Shown: positions 39,241 to 50,803 of the stretch, in pieces
How the letters are laid out: each line of letters opens with the position of its first letter
How positions within the stretch are numbered: position 1 is the first letter of the stretch
Assembly (NCBI RefSeq): GCF_901000735.1
Contig: NC_081547.1
Location: forward strand, 2,666,001-2,730,000
Length of the DNA stretch: 64,000 bases
Reading direction: 5' to 3'
Source of the DNA: Corylus avellana
Taxonomy: Eukaryota; Streptophyta; Magnoliopsida; Fagales; Betulaceae
The notes under the pieces: generated by a model
What the model saw: only the letters and a program-made list of their open reading frames with translations
Database searches by the model: none
What the model was told of the DNA's origin: nothing
Translations under genes and position numbers: made by a program

Positions 39241-39622
39241 GTTTTGTTACTAGTCTTCCCCCATACCGGTTCTTATCGGTTAAAACGGTTAATCGATAAC
39301 AAATGGTTAACCGAACCGAACCGATAAGAATTTCGGTACAACATTTTTAACCAATAAGAATATCGGTTAAACGGTTACGGTTAATATCGGTTCGGTCGAA
39401 GCCGGTAGACGGCCGGTTAAACAGTAACGGTTAATTTGCCCACCCCTAACCGGCACAGTACATTTTATTTGAACAATTTCCTTTGAATGAGCAGCAGTCT
39501 AAATTATAACAATAAATACTTTTTAAAAAAAAATATTGGTCATTAGAGGAACAAAATCATGAAGAATATGTAGTTAATTATAGTGATTGCGTTTTTTTTT
39601 TTTTTTTTTAGGGACAAAAATA

Positions 39623-40223
39623 GTTTGGGATCTTCTCCTATTGGATGGAAAATTGGAGATTCTCAAATTGTCAATCTTAGTCATTTAATATTATACAACG
39701 GTTCACAAGCTGTCATGTGTCCCACTAAAGTTTAAATAATAAAATATTAATTAATTTTTAAAAAGAAAATAAAAATTAAAAAAATTAAATTAAATTAAAT
39801 AATAAAAATATATGGGGTGGCTGACCTCAGCTAAAAACCCAGGGGTGGCGGATCCCCTCCTATTGGATGAAAAATTGAAGATTCTCTAATTGTCAATCTT
39901 AGCCATTCAATATTATACAATGGTTCACAGGCTGCCACTTGCCCCACTGGCCAAAGCCGCCCCCAACTTGGCCCTTGGGGGTGGCCGAAGCCACCCTTGG
40001 GTTTTCAACTGGAGTGGCCGACCACCCATATGTTTTTATTATTTTATTTAAATTTTCTATTATTTAAATTTTAATTTTTTTAAAAAAAGTTAAATAAAAT
40101 TTTATTAATTAAAATTTAGTAGAACAGGTGGTAGTTTGTGAGCCATTACATGATATTGAATGGCCAAGATTAACAATTTGAGAATTTTTAATTTTTCCTC
40201 CAATGAGAGGGGATCCTGATTCG
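39623..40223. mobile_element. Mutator-like foldback element with 9-bp target duplication
   Basis: Direct repeats ACAAAAATA at 39614-39622 and 40224-40232 flank it. The arms are long imperfect inverted repeats carrying TTGGATGGAAAATTGGAG, the TCAAATTGTCAATCTTAG block and TATTATACAACGGTTCAC on the left, and their complements on the right. A third copy of the left end starts near 39853, so the element is internally duplicated or holds a relative. A GGGGTGGCC-type core is at 39950-40030. Long arms with a 9-bp duplication fit Mutator-like elements. Confidence 0.75.
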
Positions 40224-41363
40224 ACAAAAATACTACGTTATTATAACTAATTGAATATTTTTCAATTTAAATAAAATGAAGAAGATCTTAATTACCAACG
40301 AGATAGTTTAACCATCTTTTATGGCCGGTTTGAGTCGGCCAAAACACATTCTTTGGCCACGTAAAGTGGTTCGACCACGCCATCATCATAGTCACTCAAG
40401 CCATCCTTTTGTAATATTTTTCTTTCTTTAATTTACTTGTCACACTTTGGGTCATTTGAAATAAACAACTCTAATAACATATATTGCTTGGGATATCAAT
40501 CCAATATTGGTATCATTATCGTAGAGTGCATGAAATTTGAAAAGTGTCGCATCCTGATTGAGTGATTGTGATTGACGGGGAAGCAGAATCAATATTTTAG
40601 TTCACACAAGGGACAAAAATTAAAAGACAGAACTGAACAATAATTAATTAAAAACTAAAGAATATAACTAACAAAATAAATAAATAAAATGAATTATCAT
40701 TTAAAAAATATAACTTATAATTTTTTTTCATACCTCCCGTCAAATTTTTCATTTTTCCTTTAACAAGTTTCATGAATTAAGGCCACCGATCCTCTCTAAT
40801 CCTTGAAGGATTGGATATTAAGGACATGACTCATTTGTAGTCTTAAAATTTTTCTAGATAAATCTCAACCGTGATCTGAATACTCTCTCATCCTTAAAAG
40901 ACGGGAGAGTATCTGGATCCCTGTACCCTTTGCATTCTAGAATAATGTTAAGACATCTCACTCGAAGATGATGTTAGAATCAGATCACATGTCATATTTA
41001 AGGTCTTGTACCTGGTGCAGTAAATCCAATCTAGACCATTAATGGAAAATGAATGGGTTGGGTGCTTTGGGGGTGGCGCCTTGGCAGAACCAGCCCCAAA
41101 GCTGCCAAGCCAAGCCACCCATTTCTTATTAATGGCCTAGTCCAAGGGGAGATTTGGGCCACTTTCAACACTTCTTAGTGAATACTGATCTTAATGGCTT
41201 CATGTGGAATATGACCAAGTTAGTTATATTTGAAAAGTTTTTTTTATTTTTTTATTTTTTGAATGGACAAAAATATTTCTTTATTATAATTAATTAAATA
41301 TTTTTCAATTCAAATGAACCGAAGAGAATCTAATTTGTTTTCACATAAATGTGATTCATGAAC
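40224..41363. other. Repeat-rich spacer
   Basis: It holds a second copy of the DNA that flanks the Mutator-like element (about 41261-41330) and an imperfect foldback with GGGTGGCGCC at 41036-41141. No gene is visible. Confidence 0.5.
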
Positions 41364-41468
41364 ATGAGCACAGGAGAAGCCGCCACAGCTCTTCTAGCTG
41401 TACAACTAGCTTCTTTCGAGGGTAACTCTTCTCTTTTGTTGGAAGGTGACTCATTAACAGCTATATAG
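41364..41468 (+). pseudogene. Fragment of a retroelement RNase H-like domain
   Basis: This 34-codon frame reads GEAATALLAVQLASFEG and LLLEGDSLTAI before a stop. That is the helix-strand end of the RNase H-type domain found in plant LINE polyproteins and their relatives, where LEGDS carries a catalytic aspartate. Nothing coding precedes or follows it. It is a relic, not a gene. The assignment rests on a short motif. Confidence 0.6.
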
Positions 41469-41554
41469 GATTAAAAACGAGACTTCACCTCTATCAAATT
41501 TAACTTTACCCTATGAAAAATCTTCATTCCACCCGTTCCCACACTTTACACGGA

Positions 41555-41654
41555 AAAAGTTGACCCAAATGGCCCAAAAAGTGCTCATGGACGCGACTTG
41601 AAAAAAAAGTTGACCCAAATGGCCCAAAAAGTGCTCATGGACGCGACTTGAAAA
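41555..41654 (+). repeat. 50-bp tandem duplication
   Basis: Two near-identical head-to-tail units contain TTGACCCAAATGGCCC, GTGCTCATGG and ACGCGACTTG. A further GTGCTCATGG follows at about 41669, hinting at a third, partial unit. Confidence 0.85.
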
Positions 41655-42446
41655 AACCAAAAACAAAAAGTGCTCATGGTCATGGACCCTATATGTCAAT
41701 AACATGAGAAGCAATAATATAGAGTACTGATCATAGAACAGAGTAGAACCAACTGTCATAGAATGATTTCAAGGAAGAAATTGCTTCAATGATTGGGTAA
41801 TGTAGGGCCCCAAATTACACACAAAATTCAACGGTAACTGAGTTGTGAAGTGCGGTTGAAGTTTCTATTGGATGAAAGAACTTGTAGCTATAGAACTAAG
41901 ATGTGAAGCAAACAAACAACTAGGATCTAAAACAACGAATCTTATGCAACCTTAATTCAGTACTGCCCTAAAAAGATATGCCCCGTTCGTAGTTGTTGCA
42001 CTAGAGTGTAGGCTTCAACCTCGATGGCTGCATGTCCTTTGGAGGAGAGAGACTACAAATTTGATTTTTATTTCATAATTATTTTAAGGATGACTTTCTT
42101 TTCTTTTCTTTTTATTTAGAGGAAATTTTTTTCAATCTACTTTAATGAGTTTTAAGTGCTATTTCTTACATGTTTTATTTAATATTATTAACGGTTATTT
42201 ATTGGCATTCTATTAACCTAAAAATCTAAACATTAATTTTTTAAAAACTCAAATATATTATATGACGTTGAAAGAAATTTTCTTCAAACCAATTTTAAAA
42301 ACAATTGTGTCATTATATATTAGGATGTGTGATGAGGTAACACTTCAACCGACTTTTGAATTAGTTGTTGTAAAAAAAAAGGTGTTAAGAGGTGTGTCAT
42401 TATTGGTAAATTGTATTTATTAACATTTTGTTTTATGTTTTAAAGT

Positions 42447-42548
42447 AAATCGGTTAGAGACTACGTCTTATGAAGCGGAGATCATTAGTTCGAATCCTCC
42501 TTTCCCCCTCTTGTGTAGACATGTCAAAAAAAAAAATAATAATAATAA
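42447..42548 (+). mobile_element. SINE, family shared with 59869-59985
   Basis: GCGGAGATCATTAGTTCGAA plus TCC is an intact B box. It is followed by CTTGTGTAGACATGTC and a poly(A)/AAT tail. The A-box side is shortened (ATCGGTTAGAGAC). The same order and tail motif occur at 59869-59985. Confidence 0.75.
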
Positions 42549-45500
42549 TTTATGACCCATGCAGCTCGGTGTCTTTGGTAATCATGATAGAATAATGGCC
42601 AAATATACTTGTTTAGCATACTCATGGTTTTTCGGACTACTTTATCTCACACGTGAAGAAATCAATCTCCAAAAAAATTAATCAGTCAAATTATCCGACA
42701 ATTACCCACTACAAGTCTACAAGTATATGAATATCCAAGTTGAAACGATTATGAGTAACGGTTGAGATGGCCAAGTTGGTCTAAGGCTCTCAACATTGAG
42801 TAAGTGCTCATGGAAAATTTCATTAATTATAATGAAAAAAATAAGATCCATCTTTTTTTTTTCTCAGATTAACACCAATGACGAAAAAATTGCCAATGTC
42901 CCCATGACGAAAAAAATTTATTTTTTTCTTAAAGAGAACCTTTTTTTTTTTTTTTTTTTTTTCAAATTGATTAGAATATTTTTGTCTTGTTGAAAAACTT
43001 TACGTTCATTTTGTGATTATATTGGTCTTCGAAGATTGTCAATTTTTTTTTTTGTAGTTTAATGGGAACATTGTCTTAATTAAAAGCTTAGAATATTATC
43101 AATTGAATGGTAATTTGATAATATGTAGACTTTTTTTCTTTTTTTTTTTGTAAAGTAATTTGCTTGTTACAACCGAAAAAGTAACCAGTACTCTAGAACT
43201 AAAATACGACTCTATCAATCCAACAACTGGTAGTTCCTATCGGATTTGGTTTAGGTGCAATAAAAAAGACTACAAGAGGTTTTTTTTTTTTTTTTTTTGA
43301 TAATTTCTAAATGGTCAAGATTTAATTTTACTAAATTTTTCTTATGAAATTTTGAAATTAAATTTGAACCGTTCTTTTTTTAATTTATTTTTTTTATTTT
43401 TTATATATATAGTACTTGAGCCAAATCCGTTCATACTTCATATCATGCTTTTTGTTGCCAACTTGCAGTGATTTGTGTGCCTTAACAAAGGAGGAGAACC
43501 ATATCCGCAAGAATGCAAACTTCAGAATACAGATCATATCTTAATTAGAGAGATTCAAATAATTCGTATAGTAATAAAAAATATTAATGTAATATAAAAA
43601 GTGAAAAAAAAAATTAGAATGTTTTGAAATTTACTAGGAAATGGCACATCTCGATAGAGTCTCTTATAAAAAAGGAGCACACCCCGACATTGGAGACTCT
43701 TCTCCGTAGCTCTTTTTACTATTCTGCGGTCACCGATCCGATCGACCATGAAAAAATTTATTTTAACAATATTATTTCGTGATAATCTTGTTTGTAAATC
43801 TACTGCATCGCGACACGGTAGAAGCTGGTAGGAAGCTGGCAGTGGCAGGAAATGGAAGACACGAATATTAATAAGCACATGTAGCACTAGCAGGCGGGTT
43901 GGAAACTTGGAAGCAGTACTCCTGGCTACCATGAATCTTTTGTCCAACCTAACGGAGACAATTAGGAAATTCAATTGAAAGCTAATTGGACCACAATTCA
44001 TCATACTTTTTTTTTTTTTAATTCTGTATTATAATTCTCCTGCTTTTTAAAAAAATAAAAATAAATAAATCAATTATATATGTCTGTGTTATAAACCTCA
44101 TATCGAGCAATCGAGGTATCTCGATTCTCAGCCATGCAATGGACTCACATGGACCCGTCTAATGGTCATCTATTTGGAATCAGTCAGTAACTTCAACCAT
44201 CTTTTCCGGACACAACATACCGATTTTCTGAGGATTTTAGTTTTATAAAGGAATACGACAAATGTGGAAGTCGATCTTTTCTATTAAAAATAGATCCTGA
44301 AAATACCTTGTGAGTAACACACATCAGGATTCAGGCTTGACAAGATCAGAATAACCTTCAAATATTATGATATTACAACCATAACCGGCGGGCCGTCCAA
44401 TCTACGTAGCGTGCTCACATGAGTCACATGGGGAAGACGATCGTTTCTTCTTCGATCAGGACACAACGTAGATGCGCCCACCTGGTGGTAGGCATTAGCT
44501 AGGGAAATAAATTTTAGAGTAATATTTTTTTAGTAAAATGTTAGGAAAACGCTACATTTTATTTTTCAATTATTTTTTTTATTTTTTATTTTTTAAAATT
44601 ATCATTAAATCTGTAGGCTCATATATCAAATTGTTATTTTAAAAAGTTGGAGAATTAAAGAAAGATCAGAAAAAAAAAATGTATAGCAAATGTGATTGGT
44701 ATACGACATGATGATATGAAAGTCTTTGAATAATTATTTATTTAAAATAAATTAATAATTAATTTTTACTGTGATATTATCTTAATTGAGTGGTAATCAT
44801 ATATTAGTATATTAAATAAAATTACTCTAAATTTTAATGTCTAAGGCCATGTTTTAAGTGAGGCTTTTTTTTAAAAATATTTAAATAATTATTATTTTAA
44901 GTCTATAATATATTTTTATTTAAATTACACTATAACTTGTATTATTGTTCATCTTTCTTTATTTTTATGTCTTGGAAAGCAAAGTTGTAAAAAACATTTA
45001 AGTTATATTAAGGTTTGATTTTATGGAGTAATTAAAGTTTAATATTTATTTTTTACATCACATCAATCACTTTTTATTATTATTTAAATAACATAATCGC
45101 TACAAACAAATTTTTTTTTCATACAATTTTTTTTTTAATTTTTTATACAAAATTTTTTAAAAAAATTTTTTTATACAAAATATTCGTACTTTTTTTCACA
45201 TTAATCAAATTTACTATAATTTTAGGCTTTTTTTTTCTGGTAAGGCCAATAAAAAACATAGCCAATATAGCCTTAGAAAAAAAGGCTAACATTTTTTTGG
45301 ACTATTAGCACTCTACTTTCCGCCGCCCTGACATTTAGCAGTAGTATACTATGGCCACTGCCAACCGCTAAGATTGTGACTTATGCAGGTTCGCTCTTTA
45401 TAGGCCTTCCTGTGTGAATAGAAAGTTGATGAAAGCTAACGTTCTGCGTGTTCTTTTAAGGCCACCTGTTCTGTTCACACGGTACAAGGATTGAGTGTTT

Positions 45501-45898
45501 ATGTCGCGGAAGAAATAATCGACTCTTGGCATTAACGATCCTCCAATCACGCCGTCCAAAGAGTCCACGTGATTCACTGCCCAACGGCGACATAATTTTG
45601 GAACTCCGTAATGGAATAAAACCCGTGAGATATTTTCAGGCACTATTTAAGGGAGGGTGAAGAGAGGGTGGGTTAGTTGGTGGGTAAACCCCCGAGAAAT
45701 CACTCTCTCACCAACCAGGATAGAATTTTAATCACTACGGACAGATACCCGTGAACCAAAAAAACACGTAAAATTAAATTATTCATTGAAACTAAGCACC
45801 GTTCAACCGTTCATGATATTGCTTGTCGGATAAATATCGTTCATGAAATTTAGAGTTATCTGAACAAAGTTGGGTGTCGAGAAATGCTGAAAGTTGGG
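42549..45898. other. AT-rich gene-free stretch upstream of the subtilase gene
   Basis: It has several poly(T) runs, a possible foldback at 44512-44833 and otherwise unique AT-rich DNA. A GC-richer patch at 45300-45660 has a short minus-strand frame and a CTATTTAAG motif but no recognisable product, so I do not call a gene there. Confidence 0.5.
44512..44833. repeat. Possible foldback element
   Basis: TTTTAGAGTAATATTTTTTT at the left end and AATAAAATTACTCTAAATTT at the right are inverted. The interior is AT-rich and the arms are short, so chance similarity cannot be excluded. Confidence 0.4.
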
Positions 45899-46099
45899 GT
45901 CAAAAAATGCTGAGAGTCAATATTTCTTTTATATTTGATTTATTTTATCTTATAAATTAATCATTAGATTTATAAATTTATGTTAACTTTACTTAAGTTA
46001 ATAGTAAATTTCACAAATTTAATGATTGATCTATTTAATTTATAAAAAAATATAAATCAAATATAAAAAAAACTTATTAACTCCTAACATTTCTTTTAA
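45899..46099. mobile_element. MITE, family A copy 2
   Basis: The right end TTATTAACTCCTAACATTTC, the inner ATCATTAGATTTATAAATTT and their inverted partners match the copies at 2651-2818 and 52696-53382. It is intact in outline and non-coding. Confidence 0.75.
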
Positions 46100-47216
46100 A
46101 ACATACCTCATCAATAAGTGCGAGTAAGGCAAAACATGAATGTGAGTGAGAAATCCATATCGAGGTCAAATTATATAAAAAAGGGTTGATGTAAACTTTT
46201 AAGCATAAATATATAAAATTTGTTATTTTAATATATATATATTTTCTATTCAAAAATAGTAGGACAAGGAGATTAATTGTGGCTATTTTACCTGCGCGTG
46301 ACCATAATAGCACTTATTCGTTGAGTCGCACAGGAGGAGCTTAGACGGTGAAAGTCGTAAGCGCTCTCTCAAGTCCGACTAAGCTATAGCCTGACCCAGC
46401 CCCACTAGAACATCAATAAAAACTAAGGTGATTAATACTAATTAATAATTAGGCATATGTGTGAATTCTATATTGCAGAGATTCAAACCCATGCTCTTGT
46501 ACATGCTTAACCACTTTAGAGATTTTTTTAGACCATTGAACCACCATCGATATTGAGTAATGTTATATACTTATTCTCATCCTACCCTTATATTATTGGA
46601 TTGATTATACTCATCAAGCTTAAATTAGTTTTTATTCAAAAAAAAAAAAAAAAAAAAAAGGTTAGTGAGCATTGTCATATCAACCTAATCATATAGGATT
46701 GAAACAAGAGATAAGAATTCAGAAATACACTATAACATAAAATCTTAAAATTTGTTTAAACTTGAGATCTCTTAGATTTAACAGTATTTTTTTTTAAGAG
46801 ATAAGAGATAAATGAGAGATAAAAGAATATCTATAAAATACTTTAAAAAATAAAAGATGATAATTAATGTGAGAGGAAAAAATAGCACTCCTCTCTAAAA
46901 CTTTGTACTATTATATAGGGTCTAAAGTGTAAAATCGCACAATGGGGTATAGGATTCGATTCACATTGAGGTTGATGATAAAAGACTAGGGGTTGGTGTT
47001 CTTTTATCTGCAAAATTAAAGCTAGGAAAAATGGAACACTGGGTCTGTACAGAGATGGAAAAAAGCTAGACGACACGTGATGAAAGCTGTTTGTTTCCTC
47101 TGATCCTCTCTTTTTCCCTTTTGTCTTAACGTAATCACTCAAAGAACCAAACAAGCAGCCACCGTCTACACTCTCTCTCATGCATGATTTCGTTCACTCT
47201 CGTTCCTTTTCGCACT
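46100..47216. other. Upstream region of the subtilase gene
   Basis: It holds a SINE-like segment on the minus strand (46475-46550), a 21-base A run near 46640 and unique AT-rich DNA. The last 350 bases are probably promoter. No separate gene is visible. Confidence 0.5.
46475..46550 (-). repeat. Degenerate tRNA-derived SINE head
   Basis: On the minus strand TGGTGGTTCAATGGTC resembles an A box and GCATGGGTTTGAATCTC a B box. There is no clear tail or target duplication. The outer limits are unknown. Confidence 0.45.
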
Positions 47217-47230
47217 TATTATATTAATAC
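47217..47230 (+). promoter_or_regulatory. Candidate TATA region of the subtilase gene
   Basis: TTATTATATTAATA lies about 80 bases before the ATG and is followed by a CT-rich leader (47244-47278), a usual plant promoter layout. Confidence 0.5.
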
Positions 47231-47304
47231 ATAAAGAGTTGCGCTTCTCTCTCTTTCCTGGTGTCTCTCTGTCTCAGGGATTGAAGAAAAAGTAGCTAAA
47301 CAAG

Positions 47305-49602
47305 ATGAAGAAGATGAAGACGTTTAAGTCTCTCATGCTTGTTGTCCTCCTGGGACTCTGCCACGTGTCCACGGCAACGGTGGAGAAGAAATCCGACCAA
47401 CGGAGATCGACTTACATTGTTCACATGGCCAAATCCGAAATGCCGGCGAGTTTCGAGCACCACTCGCACTGGTACGACTCGTCACTCAAATCGGTATCCG
47501 GCTCCGCCGAAATGTTATACACCTACGACAATGCCATCCACGGCTTCTCCACGAGATTGACGACCGAGGAAGCCCTGTTGCTGGAAAACCAATCCGGAGT
47601 TCTCTTCGTGTCGCCTGAACTGAAGTACGAGCTACACACGACTCGTACCCCTCAGTTCCTCGGGCTCGACAAAAGCTCCGCTTTGTTCCCCGAGGCCAAC
47701 TCAGCGAGTGAGATCGTTGTCGGAGTCTTAGACACCGGTGTTTGGCCCGAGAGCAAGAGCTTCGACGACACTGGGCTGGGACCCGTACCCAGTAACTGGA
47801 AAGGCGCGTGCGAAACAGGTACCAATTTCACTTCCTCCAACTGCAATCGCAAACTAATCGGCGCGAGGTACTTCGCGAAAGGCTACGAGGCCGCGCTAGG
47901 TCCAATCGATACAAGCAAAGAGTCGAGATCTCCCAGAGACGACGACGGCCATGGCACTCACACTGCAAGCACCGCAGCTGGCTCGGCTGTAGAAGACGCC
48001 AGCCTATTCGGCTACGCGACAGGAACAGCGCGCGGGATGGCCCCGAGCGCGAGAGTCGCCGTCTACAAGGTCTGCTGGATGGGAGGCTGTTTTAGCTCCG
48101 ATATTATTGCGGCCATGGACAAGGCCATTGAAGACAACGTCAACGTCCTCTCCATGTCCCTCGGCGGTGGAATGTCCGACTATTACAAAGACAACGTAGC
48201 AGTCGGAGCTTTTGCGGCGATGGAGAAGGGAATCCTAGTCTCTTGCTCGGCCGGAAACGCGGGCCCCAACTCGTATAGTTTAACCAACCTGGCACCGTGG
48301 ATCACAACCGTAGGTGCGGGCACACTAGATCGTGATTTTCCGGCTTCCATCAGCCTTGGCAACGGCAAAAACTACTCCGGCGTTTCACTCTACAGTGGAA
48401 ACCCTTTGCCCGGAACGTTAACGCCGTTTATTTACGCCGGTAACGCGAGCAATACCACCGTTGGGAACTTGTGCATGATGGGTGCTTTGACGCCCGAGAA
48501 AGTCGCAGGCAAGATCGTGTTGTGTGACCGAGGCCAGAACGCCAGGGTTCAGAAAGGAGCTGTGGTGAAAGCAGCCGGTGGTATTGGCATGGTTTTGTCT
48601 AACACCGACGCAAACGGCGAGGAGCTGGTGGCCGATGCTCATCTTTTGCCTGCCGCGGCGGTGGGTGAGAAAAATGGTGACGCCATAAAGAGTTACTTGG
48701 TTTCGGATCCAAATCCGACGGCCACGATTCAGTTCGAAGGGACCAAGGTTAGGATCCAGCCTTCTCCCGTTGTCGCGGCGTTTAGCTCGAGGGGGCCGAA
48801 CACCGTCACCGCGGAGATACTGAAACCGGACATCATCGCGCCAGGTGTCAACATCCTAGCGGGATGGTCTGGGATTGTGGGCCCCACCGGATTAAGCACG
48901 GACTCCCGGCGCGTGCCATTCAACATTATTTCGGGAACGTCGATGTCTTGCCCACACGTGAGTGGGCTCGCCGCGCTTATCAAGGCGGCTCATCCGGACT
49001 GGAGCCCCGCGGCGATTCGGTCGGCGCTCATGACCACAGCGTACACGGCGTACAAGAACGGCGCAAAATTACAAGACGCAGCCACTGGCAAACCAGCCAC
49101 CCCGTTCGATTACGGCTCTGGACACGTGGACCCCGTAGCGGCGCTTAATCCGGGGCTTGTCTACGATCTGACGGCGGATGACTACCTAAACTTCCTCTGC
49201 GCGTTGAATTATTCCGATTTGCAAATCAGAAGCCTGGCCAAGAGAAATTTCACGTGCGACACTAGTAAGAAATACAGTGTGACAGATCTTAATTACCCTT
49301 CATTTTCTGTGGTTTTTAATACTGGTCGAACTGGCGTGGTTAAGTACACGCGGACTCTTACAAATGTGGGCGCACCGGGGACGTATAAAGCGTCTGTATC
49401 ATCAGCGATCCCCTTGGTAAAGATTAGCGTTGTGCCAGAGTCGTTGAGTTTCGCTGAGATCAACGACAAGAAATCCTACACCGTCACATTCACTGCCACG
49501 GGTACTTTGCCGGATACGGGTAGCTTTACACGTCTGGAGTGGTCGGACGGGAAGCACATTGTGGCGAGTCCGATAGCTATCGGCACGGGTGAATCGGAGT
49601 AG
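47305..49602 (+). CDS. SBT1.7: Subtilisin-like serine protease, SBT1.7/ARA12-like
   Basis: This is a secreted endopeptidase of the plant S8A family acting in the cell wall. It is a single exon of 765 codons, the usual SBT1 length and intronless state. Residues 1-24 are a signal peptide (MLVVLLGLCHVSTA). About 35-112 is the I9 inhibitory propeptide, with the mature enzyme starting at TTRTPQFLGL. Catalytic residues are D143 (VLDTGVWPES), H216 (DDGHGTHTAS), N318 (CSAGNAGP, oxyanion hole) and S546 (SGTSMSCPHV). The PA domain lies between His and Ser, about 365-475, and a fibronectin-III-like domain closes the protein from about 655. Coding GC is far above the surroundings, typical of this gene family. 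The Arabidopsis relative SBT1.7 is needed for seed mucilage release, but the orthology to SBT1.7 rather than SBT1.8 is inferred from similarity I recall. Confidence 0.97.
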   Translation: MKKMKTFKSLMLVVLLGLCHVSTATVEKKSDQRRSTYIVHMAKSEMPASFEHHSHWYDSSLKSVSGSAEMLYTYDNAIHGFSTRLTTEEALLLENQSGVLFVSPELKYELHTTRTPQFLGLDKSSALFPEANSASEIVVGVLDTGVWPESKSFDDTGLGPVPSNWKGACETGTNFTSSNCNRKLIGARYFAKGYEAALGPIDTSKESRSPRDDDGHGTHTASTAAGSAVEDASLFGYATGTARGMAPSARVAVYKVCWMGGCFSSDIIAAMDKAIEDNVNVLSMSLGGGMSDYYKDNVAVGAFAAMEKGILVSCSAGNAGPNSYSLTNLAPWITTVGAGTLDRDFPASISLGNGKNYSGVSLYSGNPLPGTLTPFIYAGNASNTTVGNLCMMGALTPEKVAGKIVLCDRGQNARVQKGAVVKAAGGIGMVLSNTDANGEELVADAHLLPAAAVGEKNGDAIKSYLVSDPNPTATIQFEGTKVRIQPSPVVAAFSSRGPNTVTAEILKPDIIAPGVNILAGWSGIVGPTGLSTDSRRVPFNIISGTSMSCPHVSGLAALIKAAHPDWSPAAIRSALMTTAYTAYKNGAKLQDAATGKPATPFDYGSGHVDPVAALNPGLVYDLTADDYLNFLCALNYSDLQIRSLAKRNFTCDTSKKYSVTDLNYPSFSVVFNTGRTGVVKYTRTLTNVGAPGTYKASVSSAIPLVKISVVPESLSFAEINDKKSYTVTFTATGTLPDTGSFTRLEWSDGKHIVASPIAIGTGESE

Positions 49603-50755
49603 AAGAGAGACAGAATTAATAAGGTTTGATTAGTGACGCACTCAAAGGGTGTGAATTGATTTCTTATGTTTTTTTAAGTTTGAGGAAGCTTTAATGTTAT
49701 TGTTTAAGATTGGAAGTTGGACCAAGTGTTTGATGTTGTTCCCCGAGACAGAATATAAGAAACCTTATTGGAATGGGATGGGGGATGATTTCTTTGTCGT
49801 TGTACACTTGTACAGTTCGATCTCGATAATATGTATGCATATTAGCATATATGCCTAGTGAGTTAATTGAATATTCTGGCTTTCTTAATTCTTATTAAAT
49901 ATTGACATTTTCTTCTAAATATAAATAATTCTGCAATCACATTACATATTACATGTGAGGGAACGTAATGATCAATTTTTTTGCTTTTGTGAGCCAAACA
50001 GCAATTGCCTCTCCCAATATTCCAACCGTCTCCTTATCTCCACTTAGGACAGTTTCAATGATAAGCATTGCACATGGCTCTTACAACACCATTGTTTGGT
50101 TGCGGCCATAGTCATCGAAGGGAAACTACCCTAATTGTGTTGAGCTCTAGCCAGACAACTTGTTCCGCAATTAAACTTGTATCCACTATAAGAATTTGAT
50201 TGAAATGCTTGATCTTAAAAAGAAGGGAAATCAGGTCAAGTTTTCCTTTCGTGTGTGTTTTTATCATTTGGGCCGTTGTACTAGTTTTTTTGGGAGAGAG
50301 AATTAGTTTTCCCATGACAGGCTTCCGATGCTAAGCCGATTAAAAGAAATCCATAAAGAGGCTGACACGGATCGGCCTGCCTCTAGCCACTGGCCTTGGG
50401 CTAAAAATGGGGAGATGAGAAGATTTAGCTTAAAAATTGGTGAGCTAGTATATGTTAAAAAAAAAAAAAATCCTACTTTTGACTTTTGATAAGATCACGT
50501 GGACATTACTTTAAAATGTAAGTGCTTTGAAAAATAAAAATAAAATATTTAAATAAAATAATGAAAATAAAAAGTAGAAAGTAAAATGTAAATAGGTAGT
50601 TAAAATATATATTTTATTTTTTTATTTTTTTATTTTTTTTCTCTCCTCAGGCCCATGAGTCATGACCGTGGAAAGGAAGCTATGATCCAAATCCTATCCT
50701 GGGTCTCCCAATGACTTTTTCTACGTTGTGATACATGCTTGTTACCCAGGAGATG
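49603..50755. other. Subtilase 3' UTR and spacer before the LEA gene
   Basis: The first 230 bases look like 3' UTR. The rest is AT-rich, with ATTTTTTT runs near 50615-50640, no recognisable element and no gene. Confidence 0.5.
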
Positions 50756-50803
50756 CCACGTGGAGACTAAGTCATGGTAGTTTGACACGTATGTCAAACG
50801 TGG
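50756..50803 (+). promoter_or_regulatory. ABRE/G-box cluster of the LEA gene
   Basis: CCACGTGG at 50756-50763, GACACGT at 50784-50790 and ACGTGG at 50798-50803 form three ACGT-core sites within 50 bases. A TATAAG lies near 50840. Clustered ABREs are the classic arrangement in ABA- and drought-responsive LEA promoters. Confidence 0.75.

Larger units (their letters stand above)
38578..39448. mobile_element. Non-autonomous hAT-type element, 871 bp
   Basis: The ends are a perfect 10-bp terminal inverted repeat (TAGGGGTGGG). Identical 8-bp direct repeats ACCGGCAC flank it at 38570-38577 and 39449-39456, the target size for hAT. Both subterminal regions are dense in short CGGTTAA and AACCGATAA repeats in both orientations, as hAT transposase-binding regions often are. 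No transposase is encoded. The interior holds a purine-rich tandem repeat and a tRNA-like segment. Confidence 0.9.

Noticed and set aside
45398..45643. A short minus-strand gene upstream of the subtilase
   Set aside because: An 81-codon frame in a GC-richer patch, but no motif, no splice continuation and no promoter in the right place.
47652..48983. Several antisense and shifted frames across the subtilase gene
   Set aside because: High GC in the real exon removes stops from other frames. The sense frame has every catalytic motif.
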